From: Ricinus communis
Lineage: Eukaryota > Streptophyta > Magnoliopsida > Malpighiales > Euphorbiaceae
Length of the DNA stretch: 64,000 nucleotides
Assembly (NCBI RefSeq): GCF_019578655.1
Contig: NC_063258.1
Span: 10,296,802-10,360,801 of the forward strand
Direction of reading: 5' to 3'
Positions 1 to 10,440 of the stretch are shown here, piece by piece. Positions within the stretch are counted from its first letter, which is position 1. Every line of letters starts with the position of its first letter. The position numbers were made by a program, and so were the translations under genes. The notes beneath the pieces are model-generated. The model was not told the DNA's origin. It worked only from the letters and a program-made list of their open reading frames with translations, and made no database searches.

Positions 1-1030
1 CCTTGGGAGTCAAATCATTGCAATGATCATGAAGCGACTTCTCCACCTCATGCGGATAGGCATGTCTAGTGTAGGCAACTCCTTGACTCTAGGGCTGGTG
101 GCTCCTCAAGTAAAGGTCTCAATTTCTACACACGACTGTCAATATCAACAAAATGGTCAGCGGACTGCTTTGGGCTCACTAGCCCGACAAACAAGCAAGT
201 TGTTCAACACATCTAATGCGGGAGGTATGTTTGCATCTTCTATGCCTACTAATGTTTCTAACGTTGAGCATGTTGATTATGTAGGTAGGCGTAGAATGAT
301 CCTATAGCAATACATACAACCTAGGGTGGAGGAATCATCCTAATTTTGGATGGAGGAACTCCAATAACCAAGGTCCACTAGGATACTAGAGGTTGCATCG
401 GTGACCTATGCAATCTATTCCCCATCAACGGGGAGGTAGTCAAGAGAAGAAACCTAACTTGGAAGAGTTGATGATGAATTTCATTGCAACTTGAGAACAT
501 ATTTCGACAAGCGGACACTTTGCCGTTCGAGAATCAACAAGCTTCAATTCGAACTTAGAAACTCAAATTGGGCGGTTGTCTAGGATGATGGGCGAGGAAG
601 CGACTAGGCACGCTTCTAAGTAACACGAGTCTAATCCAAGGAGCATGCCAAAGAAATTACTTTGAGATCGGGTAAGGAACTTACTAGCTCATTTAAGCCT
701 ATCGCTAATAATGATTCTAATATGCGGTGGATGAGTCGGAAAAGAAAGACATGCACGAAGAGAAAGAAAAGGGGCGAGTTGAAGAGAAGGAGGATTCGAA
801 GAAGATTCCATTGAGGCCATACCAACCTCCCATTCCATATCTTGCAAAACTCAAAGCGGGATAAAGTTGATCGACAATTTGGTAAACTTTTAGATCTTTT
901 CAAACAATTGCGGATTAACTTGCCGTTTGTTGAAGCTATTTCGCGAGATGCCAAAGTATCGAAGTTTTAAAAAGAAATCCTAAGCAACAAGAGGAAGTTA
1001 GAGGATTTGGGATTGGTGACCTTGAATGCG
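1..1030 (+). pseudogene. Athila-like Ty3/gypsy gag, C-terminal part (broken)
   Basis: This is the C-terminal half of a retrotransposon capsid (gag) protein, cut off by the left edge of the window. Near position 210 it reads NAGGMFASS, followed by EHVDYVG, and in a shifted frame NPYSNTYN-like and GWRNHPNFGW-like segments. This is the proline/asparagine-rich tail typical of Athila-lineage gag. Downstream are PNLEELMMNF, LETQIGRLSRM and NPRSM-type motifs, then PYQPPIPY, which leads into the protease region. The zinc-knuckle cysteines expected before NAGGMF are not readable. At least four frame changes and several stops break it. The family assignment rests on motif order rather than an alignment score. 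Confidence 0.75.
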
Positions 1031-1900
1031 AGAATGCTCGGCGGTGTTTGAGCAAGATTCGGTCAAGCGACACGACCGAGGGAGTTTTACTATACCTTGT
1101 TTGATTGGAGATAAATTGAAATTGCTAGCATTAGCTAATTTGGGAGCTAGAATCAATTTGATGCCTAGTTCATTGTTTGAGGAGTTAGGACTAAGCACTT
1201 CTAAGCTAACTCCTACCGGGATGAGTATACAACTAGCAAATAGAGCTATTAAGTACAGAAAGGGATTATAGAAGATGTGCTAGTTAAAGTTAACAAATTT
1301 ATATTTCCTATGGATTTTGTTGTCATGGATATGAATGGTGAGAGTGATGTCCCATTGATCCTAGGTAGACCATTTTAGCTACATCTAAAGCTTTGATAGA
1401 TGTTAGTGGCGGAAAGTTTGGAACTTAGGGTAGATGATGAGAGCATTACATTTGATTTGACTAAATCCTTGAGATACCCATATGAGCATGATGAGTGCAT
1501 GCATTCGATTGATTTTATCAATGATATTATGGAATCTCAATTGCGGAAATAATGATTGATGATCCTTTGCAAGTGGCAATGTAAGAAAATGAGGACAATT
1601 TATCCAATGAACAAGTGTTGGAGCAGCTAGAGCACTTACTAGTTCTTGATGTTGATGATGAAAAGATTGATGGTTTTGTTGATCTTGTGGTCGGGGTAAA
1701 GAAAGTGAAGCCTTCTTTGGAGGAGTCGCCCGTTCTTGAATTGAAAGAGTTGTAGCACTTAATATATGCCTACCTAGATGAAGCAAAGCGCTTACAGGTT
1801 ATTATTTCCGCTCATCTCACATCGAGGAGAGGAGATGGTCTTGTGCATTTGAGAAGGTATGCAAAGGCATTTGCGTATAAGGCGGTGACATACGGGAATA
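1031..1900 (+). pseudogene. Athila-like aspartic protease region (broken)
   Basis: This is the retropepsin-type protease of the same element. It would cleave the gag-pol polyprotein in the virus-like particle. Readable pieces in order are GSFTIPC, LANLGARINLMP (active-site region), a QLANRAIKY segment, [10 protein letters not shown] and VPLILGRPF. The usual active-site motif in this family is DLGA. Here the aspartate reads as asparagine (NLGA), so the enzyme would be dead even without the stops after the first 240 bases. Further on, an ESQL segment and a degraded acidic linker lead towards the reverse transcriptase. The order gag, protease, RT, RNase H, integrase confirms a Ty3/gypsy element. 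Confidence 0.75.
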
Positions 1901-3290
1901 AACACGAGTTCTGCCTTCATAAGATTTTGATGGAGGATGAGTTCAAGCGGTGGTGCAGCCACAAAGCGATTGAACCCTCATATGAAAGAGGTGGTTAAAA
2001 AGAGGTAATTAAACTTCTTGATGCGGGTTTAATTTACCTATTTACATGATGCTTGGGTGAGTCTGTGCGGTGGTTCCTAAGAAAGAGGGCATGCGGTGGT
2101 GAAAAATGAAAAGGAGGAGCTGATCCCTACACGAGCAGTAGCAGGCTTTCGGGTTTGCATAGACTACCGGCGCTTGAATGGCGCAACCGAAAGGATCACT
2201 TTCCCCTTCCTTTTATCGATCAAATGCTTGAGAGGCTTTGGGGCCATAAGTATTCTTGTTTCCTTAGCGGTTTTACGGTTATTTTGATTCCCATAGCACC
2301 AAAAGACCGAGAAGGCGACATTCACTTGTCCTTATGGCACATTTGCCTATAGGAGGATGCCGTTTGGCTTGTGTAATGGGCTGCGACCTTTCGGTGATGT
2401 ATGATGGCCATTTTCCATGACATGATAGAGGTCGATGGAGGTCTTCATGGATGACTTCTACGTATTGAGTACTCTTTTCCCGTTGTTTGAAAAATTTGGA
2501 AAGGATGTTAGCTAGGTGTATTGAAGCTAACCTAGTGTTGAATTGGGAAAAATGTCATTTTATGGTCGAGAGGGTATAGTCTTAGGACATAAAGTGTCAC
2601 ATGCGAGGTTGGAAGTAGATAGAGCTAAAGTGGAAGTTATAAGTAAACTACCCCTACTTGGTTGGGGTATTTAGAAGTTTCTTAGGGCATGCGGGATTTT
2701 TAAGAAGGTTCATTAAGGACTTTTCTAAGATCGCTAGGCCTTTAACTCGAGTGCTAGTAAAGATATACCTTTTGAATTTGATGATGATTGTTTAAGAGCT
2801 TTTGAGTTATTAAAGGAAAAACTAACCACGGCTCCCATCATGGTTTCTCTGATTGGGAGCGCCGCTGAAGCTTATGTGCGATGCTAGTGATTTTGCGATT
2901 GGGCTGTTTTAGGCCCGACAAGGAGAAGAAATTCCAACCTATTTACTCGCTGGCAAGACCTTACGGACGGCCGAGAACACTATGCAACCACGGAGAAAGG
3001 AGCTCCTGGCCGTCGTGTTCGCTTTGACAAATTCCATTCCTACTTTATCTTTGTCAAGACAATTGTTTACGGATCATTACGCTTTAAGGTATTTATTTTC
3101 AAAGCATGATTCTAAGCCAAGATTGATTATTTGGGTTCTTCTATTCGGGGAATTTGGCTTGGAAATTAAGGAAAAATAGGAGGCTGAAAATCTTGTAGCG
3201 AGACCATCTTTCTCGATTAGAGAACCCGCATGGAGGAGCTTAATGAGGCGAGAGATCGATGACTTCTTTTAGGATGAGCACTTATACTCA
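1901..3290 (+). pseudogene. Athila-like reverse transcriptase and RNase H (broken)
   Basis: This is a remnant of the polymerase that copies element RNA into DNA. The RT palm is recognisable from VVKNEKEELIPTR, then FRVCIDYRRLN, then a frameshifted DHFPLPFIDQML segment. The catalytic box reads FMDD at 2444-2455, followed by VLNWEKCHF and a GFLRRFIKDFSKIARPL segment in other frames. RNase H follows, with LMCDASDFAIG near 2870, RKELLAVVFAL near 3000 and TDHYALRYLF near 3070. These carry its acidic catalytic residues. Many single-base indels separate the motifs, so no continuous ORF exists. Compared with family members, nearly the full RT-RNase H length is present. Confidence 0.8.
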
Positions 3291-4620
3291 ATGCAGTGTA
3301 AATGATATTCCTTGGTTTTACGATTATGCAAATTATTTGGTACGAGGGTACTCCCAGAAAGGGTATAGCAGACGTGAAAGAAGAAATTCTTTCTTGACTT
3401 GAAGTATTACATTTGGGACGACCTCTTCTTGTTTAGAATTTATGCGGATCAAATTATCGGGAGGTGTGTATATGGGGAGGAGATCATTCAAATTCTTAAG
3501 CATTGTCATGAGGGGACTAGGTTGGTGGACACCAAGCCCATGAAATCATCTGACGGAAGGTTATGGATCTTTGGTTTTATTGGCCGAGCTATCTTCCAGG
3601 GATGCGAGCTTATGTCCAGGAGTTTGTGATGCATGCCAGCGATCGGGTAATATTTCACTTGCGAGGATGAAATGCCCCGACATAGTGTACAAGTGTTGGA
3701 AATTTTTGATGTTTGGGGCATTGATTTTATGGGTCCTTTTCCTTCTTCATATGGATGTAAGTATATAATGGTGGGTACATTGAATATTTTTCTAAATGGC
3801 ACGAGGGCACAAGCCTTGCCTACTAATGATGCTAGGGTAGTTGTGAGGTTCCTTAAGAGATTATTCTTTGGGTTTGGAACACCTCGAGCATTAATTAGTG
3901 ATAGGGAACCATTTACGTAATTCTCAACTTGAGAAAGTCTTTGAAAGATATGGAGTATCTCAGCGATTCTCCACGCCTTATCACCCATGACGAGTGGGCA
4001 AGTAGAGGTTACTAATAGGGGACTCAAGTATTTTAGAAGGCGTAGGAGCCCGGCCGGGGAAGATTGGACTACAAAGCTAGATGATGCCTTATGGGCATTT
4101 AGAGCTGCCTATAGGACTTCTACGGGGTTCACTCCCTTTAGGCTTGTGTATGGAAAAGGTTGTCATTTACACGTGGAGGCTAGAACATAAAGCATTATGG
4201 GCACTTAAATCATGTAACTTTGATTTGGATCACGCGGAGTAGACAAAGGCGATGTGAGATAAATGAGCTAGAGGAGTGGCATCCAAGCAAGCCTATGAAA
4301 ATTCAACAATCACAAGAGGCGAAGACCAAACAATGGCATGACAAGCGATTGAAAAATTGGAAGGAATTTAACGTAGGAGATAGAGTGTTATTATTTAACT
4401 ATACGTCTCCATTTATTTCGGGGAAAATTTGAAGAGTCGTTGGTCGGGGCCATTTGCGGTGACACAAAGTCTTCCCTTATAGTGCGGTTGAAGTGCATCA
4501 TCTAGAAAAGGAAATTTCAAGGCTAATGCTTGTGAGAGGTTGAAGCATTACCTTAGAGGTCACTAGATGTGGAGGAGGCGGGTGAATTTGGTGCTCCATT
4601 CCGAGTTCGAAGAAAGAATA
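3291..4620 (+). pseudogene. Athila-like integrase (broken)
   Basis: This is a remnant of the integrase that inserts element DNA into the chromosome. The zinc-binding N-terminus is partly visible as ILKHCHEGT near 3495 and [11 protein letters not shown] near 3630. The catalytic core shows [13 protein letters not shown] near 3712 (first aspartate), ALISDRE near 3890 (second aspartate), then TPYHPMTSGQVEVTNRGLK near 3975 (glutamate region). DALWAFRAAYRTSTG and RLVYGKGCHL follow. The DDE triad can thus be placed, but frameshifts and stops lie between its members. The C-terminal tail fades out by about 4600 at the TTTAAAGAAGC block that typically follows integrase in this lineage. Confidence 0.8.
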
Positions 4621-5213
4621 AAGTCCGACTTATGACTTTAAAGAAGCTTGTTTCTTTTAATTTCGTTTTAATTCTTTAGTTTTATTTGTGAACTTAGTTT
4701 GATTAGATTTTCTGAGTTTGTTTTGGTAAGTTTTATTTATGTTGAGTGTATGAGTTGAGGACTTATTGGTTATGCGGGGTGAGGAAAGAGTGAGAAAGTC
4801 TTTGGGAATCACAACTTTTGCATTTATTTATATTACGTTAACACGGTCAGGTGTTCTAATTGAAGAAAATCAAATTAAGATGAACACGTTCACGAGTGGG
4901 AAACACGGGCATTTATGCCCGTAGTATCAAAACACGTTCCGTGTCCAAGGCGTATGCGAAACATGGGGCGTGTTCTCGAGAAGTAGTAAGTAGAGCATGC
5001 TTTTATTAAGCAACATGGCCATATATCGGACCGTTTTCCTTAACGGCCCTGTTGAGTGAACACGGGCATGTTAAAACCTGCTTGCCTATATACCACTTCA
5101 TTTCAAAATCTCGAAAATTGTATTCTCCCCGTAGTTTTAGCAATTCTCTCCTCTCTTACTCTCTTATTTCTTATTTACGATCTCCGAAGGCTTTGGATAT
5201 TCACGTTTGTCGA
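4621..5213 (+). promoter_or_regulatory. Putative internal promoter upstream of ORF-3
   Basis: This is non-coding DNA between the integrase tail and ORF-3. From about 4880 to 5065 it carries repeated AACACGGGC-like blocks, including a perfect 18-base hairpin with 8-base arms at 4905-4922. A TATA-like CTATATA follows at 5086-5092 after the motif GCCTATATACC. The arrangement (GC-rich cacgg repeats, TATA box, then about 120 bases to a splice donor) resembles the U3/R layout of this family's own LTRs. A second copy with the same layout lies on the reverse strand near 33,750. An internal or subgenomic promoter is my inference; a leftover LTR fragment is the alternative. Confidence 0.45.
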
Positions 5214-5526
5214 GTAAGTATCCTCCAACTTCATTTTCCATTATTTTATTTTGATATTAGTTCAAATTTATGTTTTCTTTGTGTTCAAAGTTGTGTTTCA
5301 ATTTTTCCTATCTTTTTTATTTATTTCCTTATTTTATTATATGGTGGATGCATTTACATTCATGTTTTGCTTGATTTTCTTTTATTTTTACGTAATGTAG
5401 TTTATATACTTAACTTGCTCATATTTTCCATTTTATTTTCCACCATTATTTATGATTGTGATTAATTCCTTATTTTTCTCTTTATTATTATTTTGACCAT
5501 TAGCATGTTGGTTTTCCTTGTGATAG
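5214..5526 (+). other. Candidate leader intron before ORF-3
   Basis: A canonical plant donor, CGA/GTAAGTA, lies at 5214. The 313 bases that follow are strongly T-rich, as plant introns are. They end in TTTTCCTTGTGATAG at 5526, just before an ATG at 5530. A 137-codon open frame across this stretch is rich in Phe/Leu/Ile because of the T content, and I do not regard it as a gene. The equivalent reverse-strand copy near 33,643-33,285 also has donor and acceptor sites. Confidence 0.4.
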
Positions 5527-5529
5527 ATT

Positions 5530-6115
5530 ATGGCGAAGTAAACTCCATATGGATGAATTGCAAATTTAATTGGTTAGCATTGCTTGGCGGTGTTGTGGAT
5601 TGAATTTTCTTTGCGGGACATTGAGGCGGTTTAATTTTATCGAGTTAAATCGTTTGGTTTGTTCATTTTATGCCGTTATCTTTGCGAATTTTGTTGATCC
5701 TTAGTACTAAAGTTTCCTTTTGGGTACCATGTCCACCCGGATGAGGATCGGGGAGTTTATAAGAGAGGCCGGACTGAGTGGTTCCTCTTCCTTGCGATCG
5801 TCGAACCTTTGCCGAGCTAGTTCGGGGCCAAATTGGACCATAGTAGCGCCATCGATTCCTACTTTTCCAAGGGTAGCCCACCTTTGGCGGAGATGTCAGT
5901 CGATGAGGCACAAAGATTTGGGAAAGGGGCGTAGGATAGGCCGACCATGCTTGGAGGTATGGGACTTGCAAGCTGCGGTCCGTCGATATCTTAGAGCGCC
6001 CCGTTTCAACATTTTTGACATTGTTGAACCAACGTATAGGGAGTTAATTTGTGGAGTTTGCGAGCACTTTCTTTACGAAAGCCGGTTGCGAGGACTAAGT
6101 AATTCGTGTAGGAGT
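5530..6115 (+). pseudogene. ORF-3, ATHILA ORF-1-like, N-terminal part (broken)
   Basis: This is a remnant of the extra ORF that Athila-type elements carry downstream of pol. It matches the plant family I know as ATHILA ORF-1 (Pfam PF03078, from memory); its function is not established. The ATG at 5530 runs into a stop after three codons. A second open stretch from about 5720 contains RRIGRPCLEVWDL, then FNIFDIVEPTYRELI near 6010, the best family signature. The C-terminal two thirds are missing because the frame runs into an S-repeat fragment at about 6115, where the sequence becomes TTAGGTAGGCCCATATG. It sits directly downstream of the pol remnant on the same strand. Confidence 0.6.
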
Positions 6116-6280
6116 GTTTTAGGTAGGCCCATATGAATTTATCCTTATTTTTATTAAGCGTGCTCATAAAATTTAGGACTACGAGAGTTGTTCCCAATCA
6201 ACTCCTCCATGGTTCTTAATTTGACTTTAGTTTATGAATCTTTGTTTAATTATTTATTTATTCATATTTAGCTTTGATAC
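6116..6280 (-). repeat. Fragment of the S tandem repeat (inverted)
   Basis: This is the reverse complement of part of the S unit that fills 47-64 kb. It matches the stretch with GTAGGCCCA, then ACTACGAGAGTTGTT, then GACTTTAGTTTAT and CATATTTAGCTT. It marks an old junction between the Athila-like element and the S array. Confidence 0.7.
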
Positions 6281-7199
6281 AAACCAAACAAGCCACAGTG
6301 AATCCTACTCAGGTAAGGAGTCCACGATGATACAAATCCTACTAGCTCAAGGAATCCTAAATCCAATAAGGAGTCGACTCGATTAGAAATCTAATCCAAC
6401 TAGGACCCTGGTAGATTCAAATTATAAGTCAATGAGCTTATCTAAGACATTTGGACTAAGGACGCATGAATTAAATTTAAGTTCAAGGTTCATTGATTTC
6501 AGTTTATTGGGCTTGAATGAATCTAATTGGGCTTGTAAAGAGACTAAAAGAGGCGGAATTGGGCATATGAAGACCTTAGGCCTAACTTGGCTTATGTTAT
6601 GAGGCCGTCTATATGACTTATGTAAATTAGGATTTTATGGTAATTATGGGCTGCTACACATGTATTTTGACCTAATTATGACTTTGTTTAAGTTATCTCT
6701 TTTAGTTAGGAAGGTTATCTTTATCCTATATGAGATCTAAATCCTTATTAGTTAAGATTTAGAATTTTCTAAAGGCTTATATAAGGCTAGTACAATTTTA
6801 ATGTAAAGTTAAGTTCAAGTTGAATGATAATTGGTATTTAGCTCGCTTAACATATGAAATGGGTGCATAAGGATGTTGTGTTGGGGAGTAGATAGCAACA
6901 ACCACCATTTCATCCGACATACGTATTTTGATTTTTCAGTGGATTTTACCTTAAAGCTTGTTTGCTTTGTCTTTGTATTCTTGTTTGAATCCAAATCTTA
7001 CTTATCGAGGAGTTTATCTATCCTTGTGGCGTACTTGGAATTGAGGTCGAAGGGACTTGGTTTTCCTTAGGTTCTAATTCTTGATCATCTTACCATCGAT
7101 TGGATGATCCTAAGGTTTGATTTCAAGTTGTTCTTGAGTGTTCAAGTTTTTGATTCACGGGTTTATAAGGATTAGAGTTCGTGGGTTCTATTCTTGGAG
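6281..7199 (+). repeat. Chromovirus-type LTR with the pol 3' tail
   Basis: The first 190 bases (6290-6480) are the degraded polyprotein tail, rich in repeated aggaatcc/aggagtc motifs and ending in a KSMSLSKTFG-like segment. The rest looks like an LTR: ATGAAGACCTTAGGCC, TTTAAGTTATCTCTTTTAG, ATCTTTATCCTATATGAG and GAATGATAATTGGTATTTA all recur in reverse orientation at 8800-9110. The tail recurs reversed at 7650-7965. It ends near 7199, where the neighbouring reverse-strand integrase fragment begins. The exact LTR ends are not visible. Confidence 0.55.
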
Positions 7200-7490
7200 G
7201 CTCTTTAGCATTTAGTATCGGGCTTTGGCTCACGATACAAAATGATATGGAACCTCCATGCAATCGCAACTTTCCTAAGAAATAATTCAGCAATATGAGT
7301 CTCATTCTCGATTTTTATGGCATGGTATAAAATGAGCCATTTTACTAAATCAATCCTGATAACAAATATCTTTGTCCGGCCGCTTCCTAGTCTAGGCAAT
7401 CCAAGTACAAAATCCATAGATAAATTTGTCCAAGGAACATCAAGAATAGGCAAAGGAGTATTTAACACATGGAGTTGCAATTTAGACTTT
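7200..7490 (-). pseudogene. Chromovirus integrase core fragment
   Basis: The reverse strand reads NTPLPILDVPWTNLSMDFVL, followed by GLPRLGSGRTKIFV and HIAELFLRKVA. This is the integrase core around the first catalytic aspartate (the motif W-x-x-x-SMDFVLGLP). About 90 codons remain open, then the frame degenerates. The fragment is orphaned between two LTR pieces, so it is probably a by-product of deletion within a nested element rather than a separate insertion. Confidence 0.65.
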
Positions 7491-7965
7491 CCATAAAATC
7501 ATAATTCCGTAAGTCATATAGATGGGCCTCATAGCATAAGCCCGAGGTTAGGCCCGAAGTCCTTATATGCTCCAATTAAGCTTCTTTGGTCTTTTTATGC
7601 CCAATTAAATTCACTCGAAGCGCAGTAAGCTGAATTAGATTAGTAAGCCTTTAACTTAAATCCAATTCTTCAAGCCTTGATGTATCCTTAGTCCAAATGT
7701 CTTGGATAAGCTCATTGACTTGCAATTTAAATTGAACTAGGACTCTAGTTGAATTAGGATTCTTTTCATTGCTTGAACTCCTAATATCATCGGGACTCCT
7801 AGCGGGATTAAGATTCCTAGTTGAGCCGGGACTCCTTATTAGATTAGAAATCCTTGATCTAGTAGGATTTGCATCATCAAGACTCCTTGTTAGAGTAGGA
7901 TTCATTGTGCTAGTTTGGTTAGTATCATTCCCCATTTCTTCTTGTGTGTCATCATCTAAGGTCAC
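7491..7965 (-). repeat. Chromovirus pol tail and start of 3' LTR (reverse)
   Basis: Read on the reverse strand, 7965-7651 encodes an acidic start (DDDTQEEMGND) and then a Ser/Arg/Asn-rich repeat-like stretch ending in LQVNELIQDIWTKDTSRL. It corresponds to the polyprotein tail seen at 6290-6480 on the other strand. Bases 7650-7491 match the beginning of the LTR at 6480-6640. This piece lies directly after the protease fragment at 7966-8245, so the pol genes between protease and tail have been deleted. Confidence 0.5.
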
Positions 7966-8245
7966 CTTGTCATCATTATCATCTCCTTACCCTCACTATA
8001 ATCATTAAGCCATTGAAGCTTATATGGATGTGGGTGTTGTATGGTAGGGAGACCTAATCTACTAATCAGAGTACTTACAACATTAGTACAACTCCAGCTA
8101 TCGATAATCATATTACCGCCTTGCCTTGTACATGAAATCTTGTGTAAAACAAGTTGTCCCTTTGTTGCTCATGGCAATCTTTTGATAGTGCATCTCTCAC
8201 ACACAACACATGTGTTTAACAATCAAAACAAATCAAAATTAAAAT
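7966..8245 (-). pseudogene. Chromovirus protease fragment
   Basis: On the reverse strand, a broken frame reads FYTRFHVQGK, then MIIDSWSCTNVVSTL, then GLPTIQHPHPYKLQWLN. In this family the active site normally reads IIDGGSCTN, so the catalytic aspartate is kept but the following GG has changed to SW. The same protease type appears at 45,120-45,815 on the forward strand. It lies about 300 bases downstream of the primer site at 8541-8555 with no gag between them, showing that gag has been deleted. Confidence 0.6.
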
Positions 8246-8540
8246 GACACAACAAGTAGAACACAAAACTAGACTTAATGAACACGATTAAGCCAAAACA
8301 CAACCAAGAGAAAATGTAAGAGCGAGATGTAATGGACAAAAACTAACCTTAATGAATGAATAACAAAAGGACATAATTAAAATACCTAAATGATATTATT
8401 CTTTTAATTTTAGAACTCTAACAGTTGGCTTAAACAAAGAACTAATAACATCAATACGAGATTAAAAAAAAGAACAAAGAAACATAAGAAATCAAAATTG
8501 ACTAATGAAAATATGAAAGGATAAAACTTGATATAGAGCC

Positions 8541-8555
8541 GGAGATCTCATACCA
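8541..8555 (-). other. Primer binding site, tRNA-Met type
   Basis: The reverse strand reads TGGTATGAGATCTCC just after an LTR end. This is close to TGGTATCAGAGC, the site complementary to the 3' end of initiator tRNA-Met used by many plant chromoviruses. Confidence 0.55.
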
Positions 8556-9295
8556 AATGATATGGAACCTCCATGAATAAGCCTAAGACCCCTTTTCAAT
8601 TCCGAACCCCAACATATTAATATAGAAACCCTAAGAGCCAATTCGGTTGAACTCTAAGAAATGTTAGAAAGCAGTTACTTAGGCGGATAATCAAGAATTA
8701 GAATTTAGAAAACTTGTTCTTAAATCCAATTTGAAACACTCATGAAGAAGGATCAATCTACTTGAATGTTTCTTAAGCATGCATTCTACACAAGAACACA
8801 AAGAGAACATAAACAAGCATTAAGGTAAATACCAATTATCATTCAACTTTTAACTTAATTCCCGCATTAGATTTACGTACTAGCCTTATAGCCGCCAAAG
8901 AACCCTAAATCTTAACTAATAAGGATTTCCATCTCATATAGGATAAAGATAACCATCCTAACTAAAGAGATAACTTAAACAAAGTCCTAACTAGGGTAAA
9001 TAACATGTGCAATCGCCCAGCTTAAGTAAAGCAACCCTAGTTTATTTAATTCATGCATATAGACCTTAAAACATAAGCTAAGTTAGATCCAAAGTCTTCA
9101 TATGCTCTAATTCGTGACTTTAGTCTTTTGGGCCCAGATAAAAGATTAAGTAAGCCCATGAAACACTTGCACTTGTAATACATTAAGTTGAGTTGGGCCT
9201 TCACTTAAACTAAAGCCTTGAACTCCTTGTAATTCCTCTTGGGTGGAATTCACAAGACCTTGATACTTATTGGATCTTGATCTAAATATTAGGCC
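8556..9295 (-). repeat. Chromovirus 5' LTR (reverse)
   Basis: This LTR is adjacent to the primer site and homologous in inverted orientation to 6480-7100. Shared landmarks on the reverse strand include TTTAAGTTATCTCTTTAG, ATCTTTATCCTATATGAG and GAATGATAATTGGTATTTA. With the tail and LTR start at 7491-7965 it delimits a heavily deleted element of about 1.8 kb. The outer end near 9295 is estimated. Confidence 0.55.
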
Positions 9296-9532
9296 TTAAG
9301 GCAATTGTATTGCATCTAGCCTCAATAGCTTGACTTTGATCTTGGGCTCCAAGCTTTGGTGAACTCCTCCATGCTCTTGTTCATCTTCATCAAGTCCATC
9401 TTTATGAAATCCATGTGATGGTGGTTGGTCTATATCAAGCGCCTTTAAGACTAAGTATGGTTTGTATGAGTTGCTAATGATGCCTTTTATGCCAACTAAT
9501 GCCCTAGTACCTTTATGAGACTTATGAACCAT
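9296..9532 (-). other. Unassigned 78-codon open frame beside the LTR
   Basis: This is an open reverse-strand frame with a charged C-terminus (KIKVKLLRLDAIQLP) directly outside the chromovirus LTR. I do not recognise it. It could be part of the element's own coding tail or of the sequence the LTR landed in. Length and composition give only weak support for real coding. Confidence 0.2.
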
Positions 9533-9534
9533 TT

Positions 9535-10440
9535 TGCATCCTTTTATACGGCCAAGTTTATTGTTTTGTATTTTGATGACATATTAGTCTATAGCAATTC
9601 CATGCATGAGCATTTAGAGTATTTTAGGACTTTATTTGATGTCTTGCAAGAGAGAAAAGCTTTATGCTATTCTTGGCAAGTGTGGCTTTCTTGATCCTAA
9701 GGTAGTTTTCTTAGATATGTTGTTAGTGCTAATAGGATTTAGGTAGATAAAGAAAGGTAGAGGCTATTGCTTTTTGGCTGAGCACACTAAGGCGTGAGTG
9801 AGGTAAAGATCTATTCATGGCACAACTAGCTTTTATAGGCAATTTGTTAGGGATTTTTCTACCCTTGCCACCCCTTTAAGCTGAGGTTATTAAGAAGCAT
9901 GTAGGTTTTAAATGGGAGAGGCACAAGATAGGGCATTTCCAGGTTTTGAAGATAAATTGATTAATGCTCCTTTACTTGCTTTACCTAATTTTGATTCTAC
10001 TTTTGAGATTGAATGTGATGCTTATAATGTTGGAGTTGGGCTGTATTGATGCAGAGGGATAGGCTAAGTCTGCGATTTTAATGAAAAGCTTAATAGTGCA
10101 AGCTTATACTATCCCATCTATGATAAGGAGATGTTTGCATTGAGTGCGGGCGTTAGAGACATGGCAACATTGTTTATTGCCCAAGGGAGTTAAGTAATTC
10201 ATACAAATCATGAGAGCTTAAAGCATTTGAAGGGTCAATATATATTGAGAAAAAGGCATGCAACTTGAAGTTCATTTATAGAGACCTTTCCTTATTTGAT
10301 CAAATATAAGAAGGGTAAGGATAATATGGTGGGCTGATGCACTCTCTAGGAGGTATGTGTTGAGCAACACACTTCATTCTAAATTGATTGGATTTGAATT
10401 GCTTAAAGAATATTATCTTGATGATCCGAGATTTTAAAAG
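9535..10440 (+). pseudogene. Chromovirus reverse transcriptase and RNase H (broken)
   Basis: This fragment begins abruptly in the RT palm. It reads VLYFDDILVYSNSMHEHLE, with the catalytic YFDD at 9569-9580. The continuation FRTLFDVLQERKAL is typical of chromovirus-like Ty3/gypsy RT. Downstream the RNase H region is heavily shifted. Readable remnants include an EIECD-like segment near 10,010, a NEKLN-like segment near 10,080 and the end-of-domain segment DALSRR with YVLSNTLHS, recovered by changing frame near 10,330. It differs clearly from the FMDD-type Athila RT at 2.4 kb. The absence of gag, protease and the RT fingers marks a 5' truncation at about 9535. Confidence 0.7.

Noticed and set aside
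3506..4027. 173-codon open frame on the reverse strand
   Set aside because: It is antisense to the integrase core, whose DDE-region motifs on the forward strand are clear.
5052..5465. 137-codon open frame, very hydrophobic, could look like a membrane protein
   Set aside because: It spans the TATA box, leader and T-rich candidate intron before ORF-3. The hydrophobicity follows from the high T content, and no relative of this frame exists in the second copy near 33.5 kb.
7651..7965. A host gene with Ser/Asn-rich protein
   Set aside because: It is repeated in inverted form at 6290-6480 next to an LTR and follows a protease fragment, so it is the tail of a retrotransposon polyprotein.
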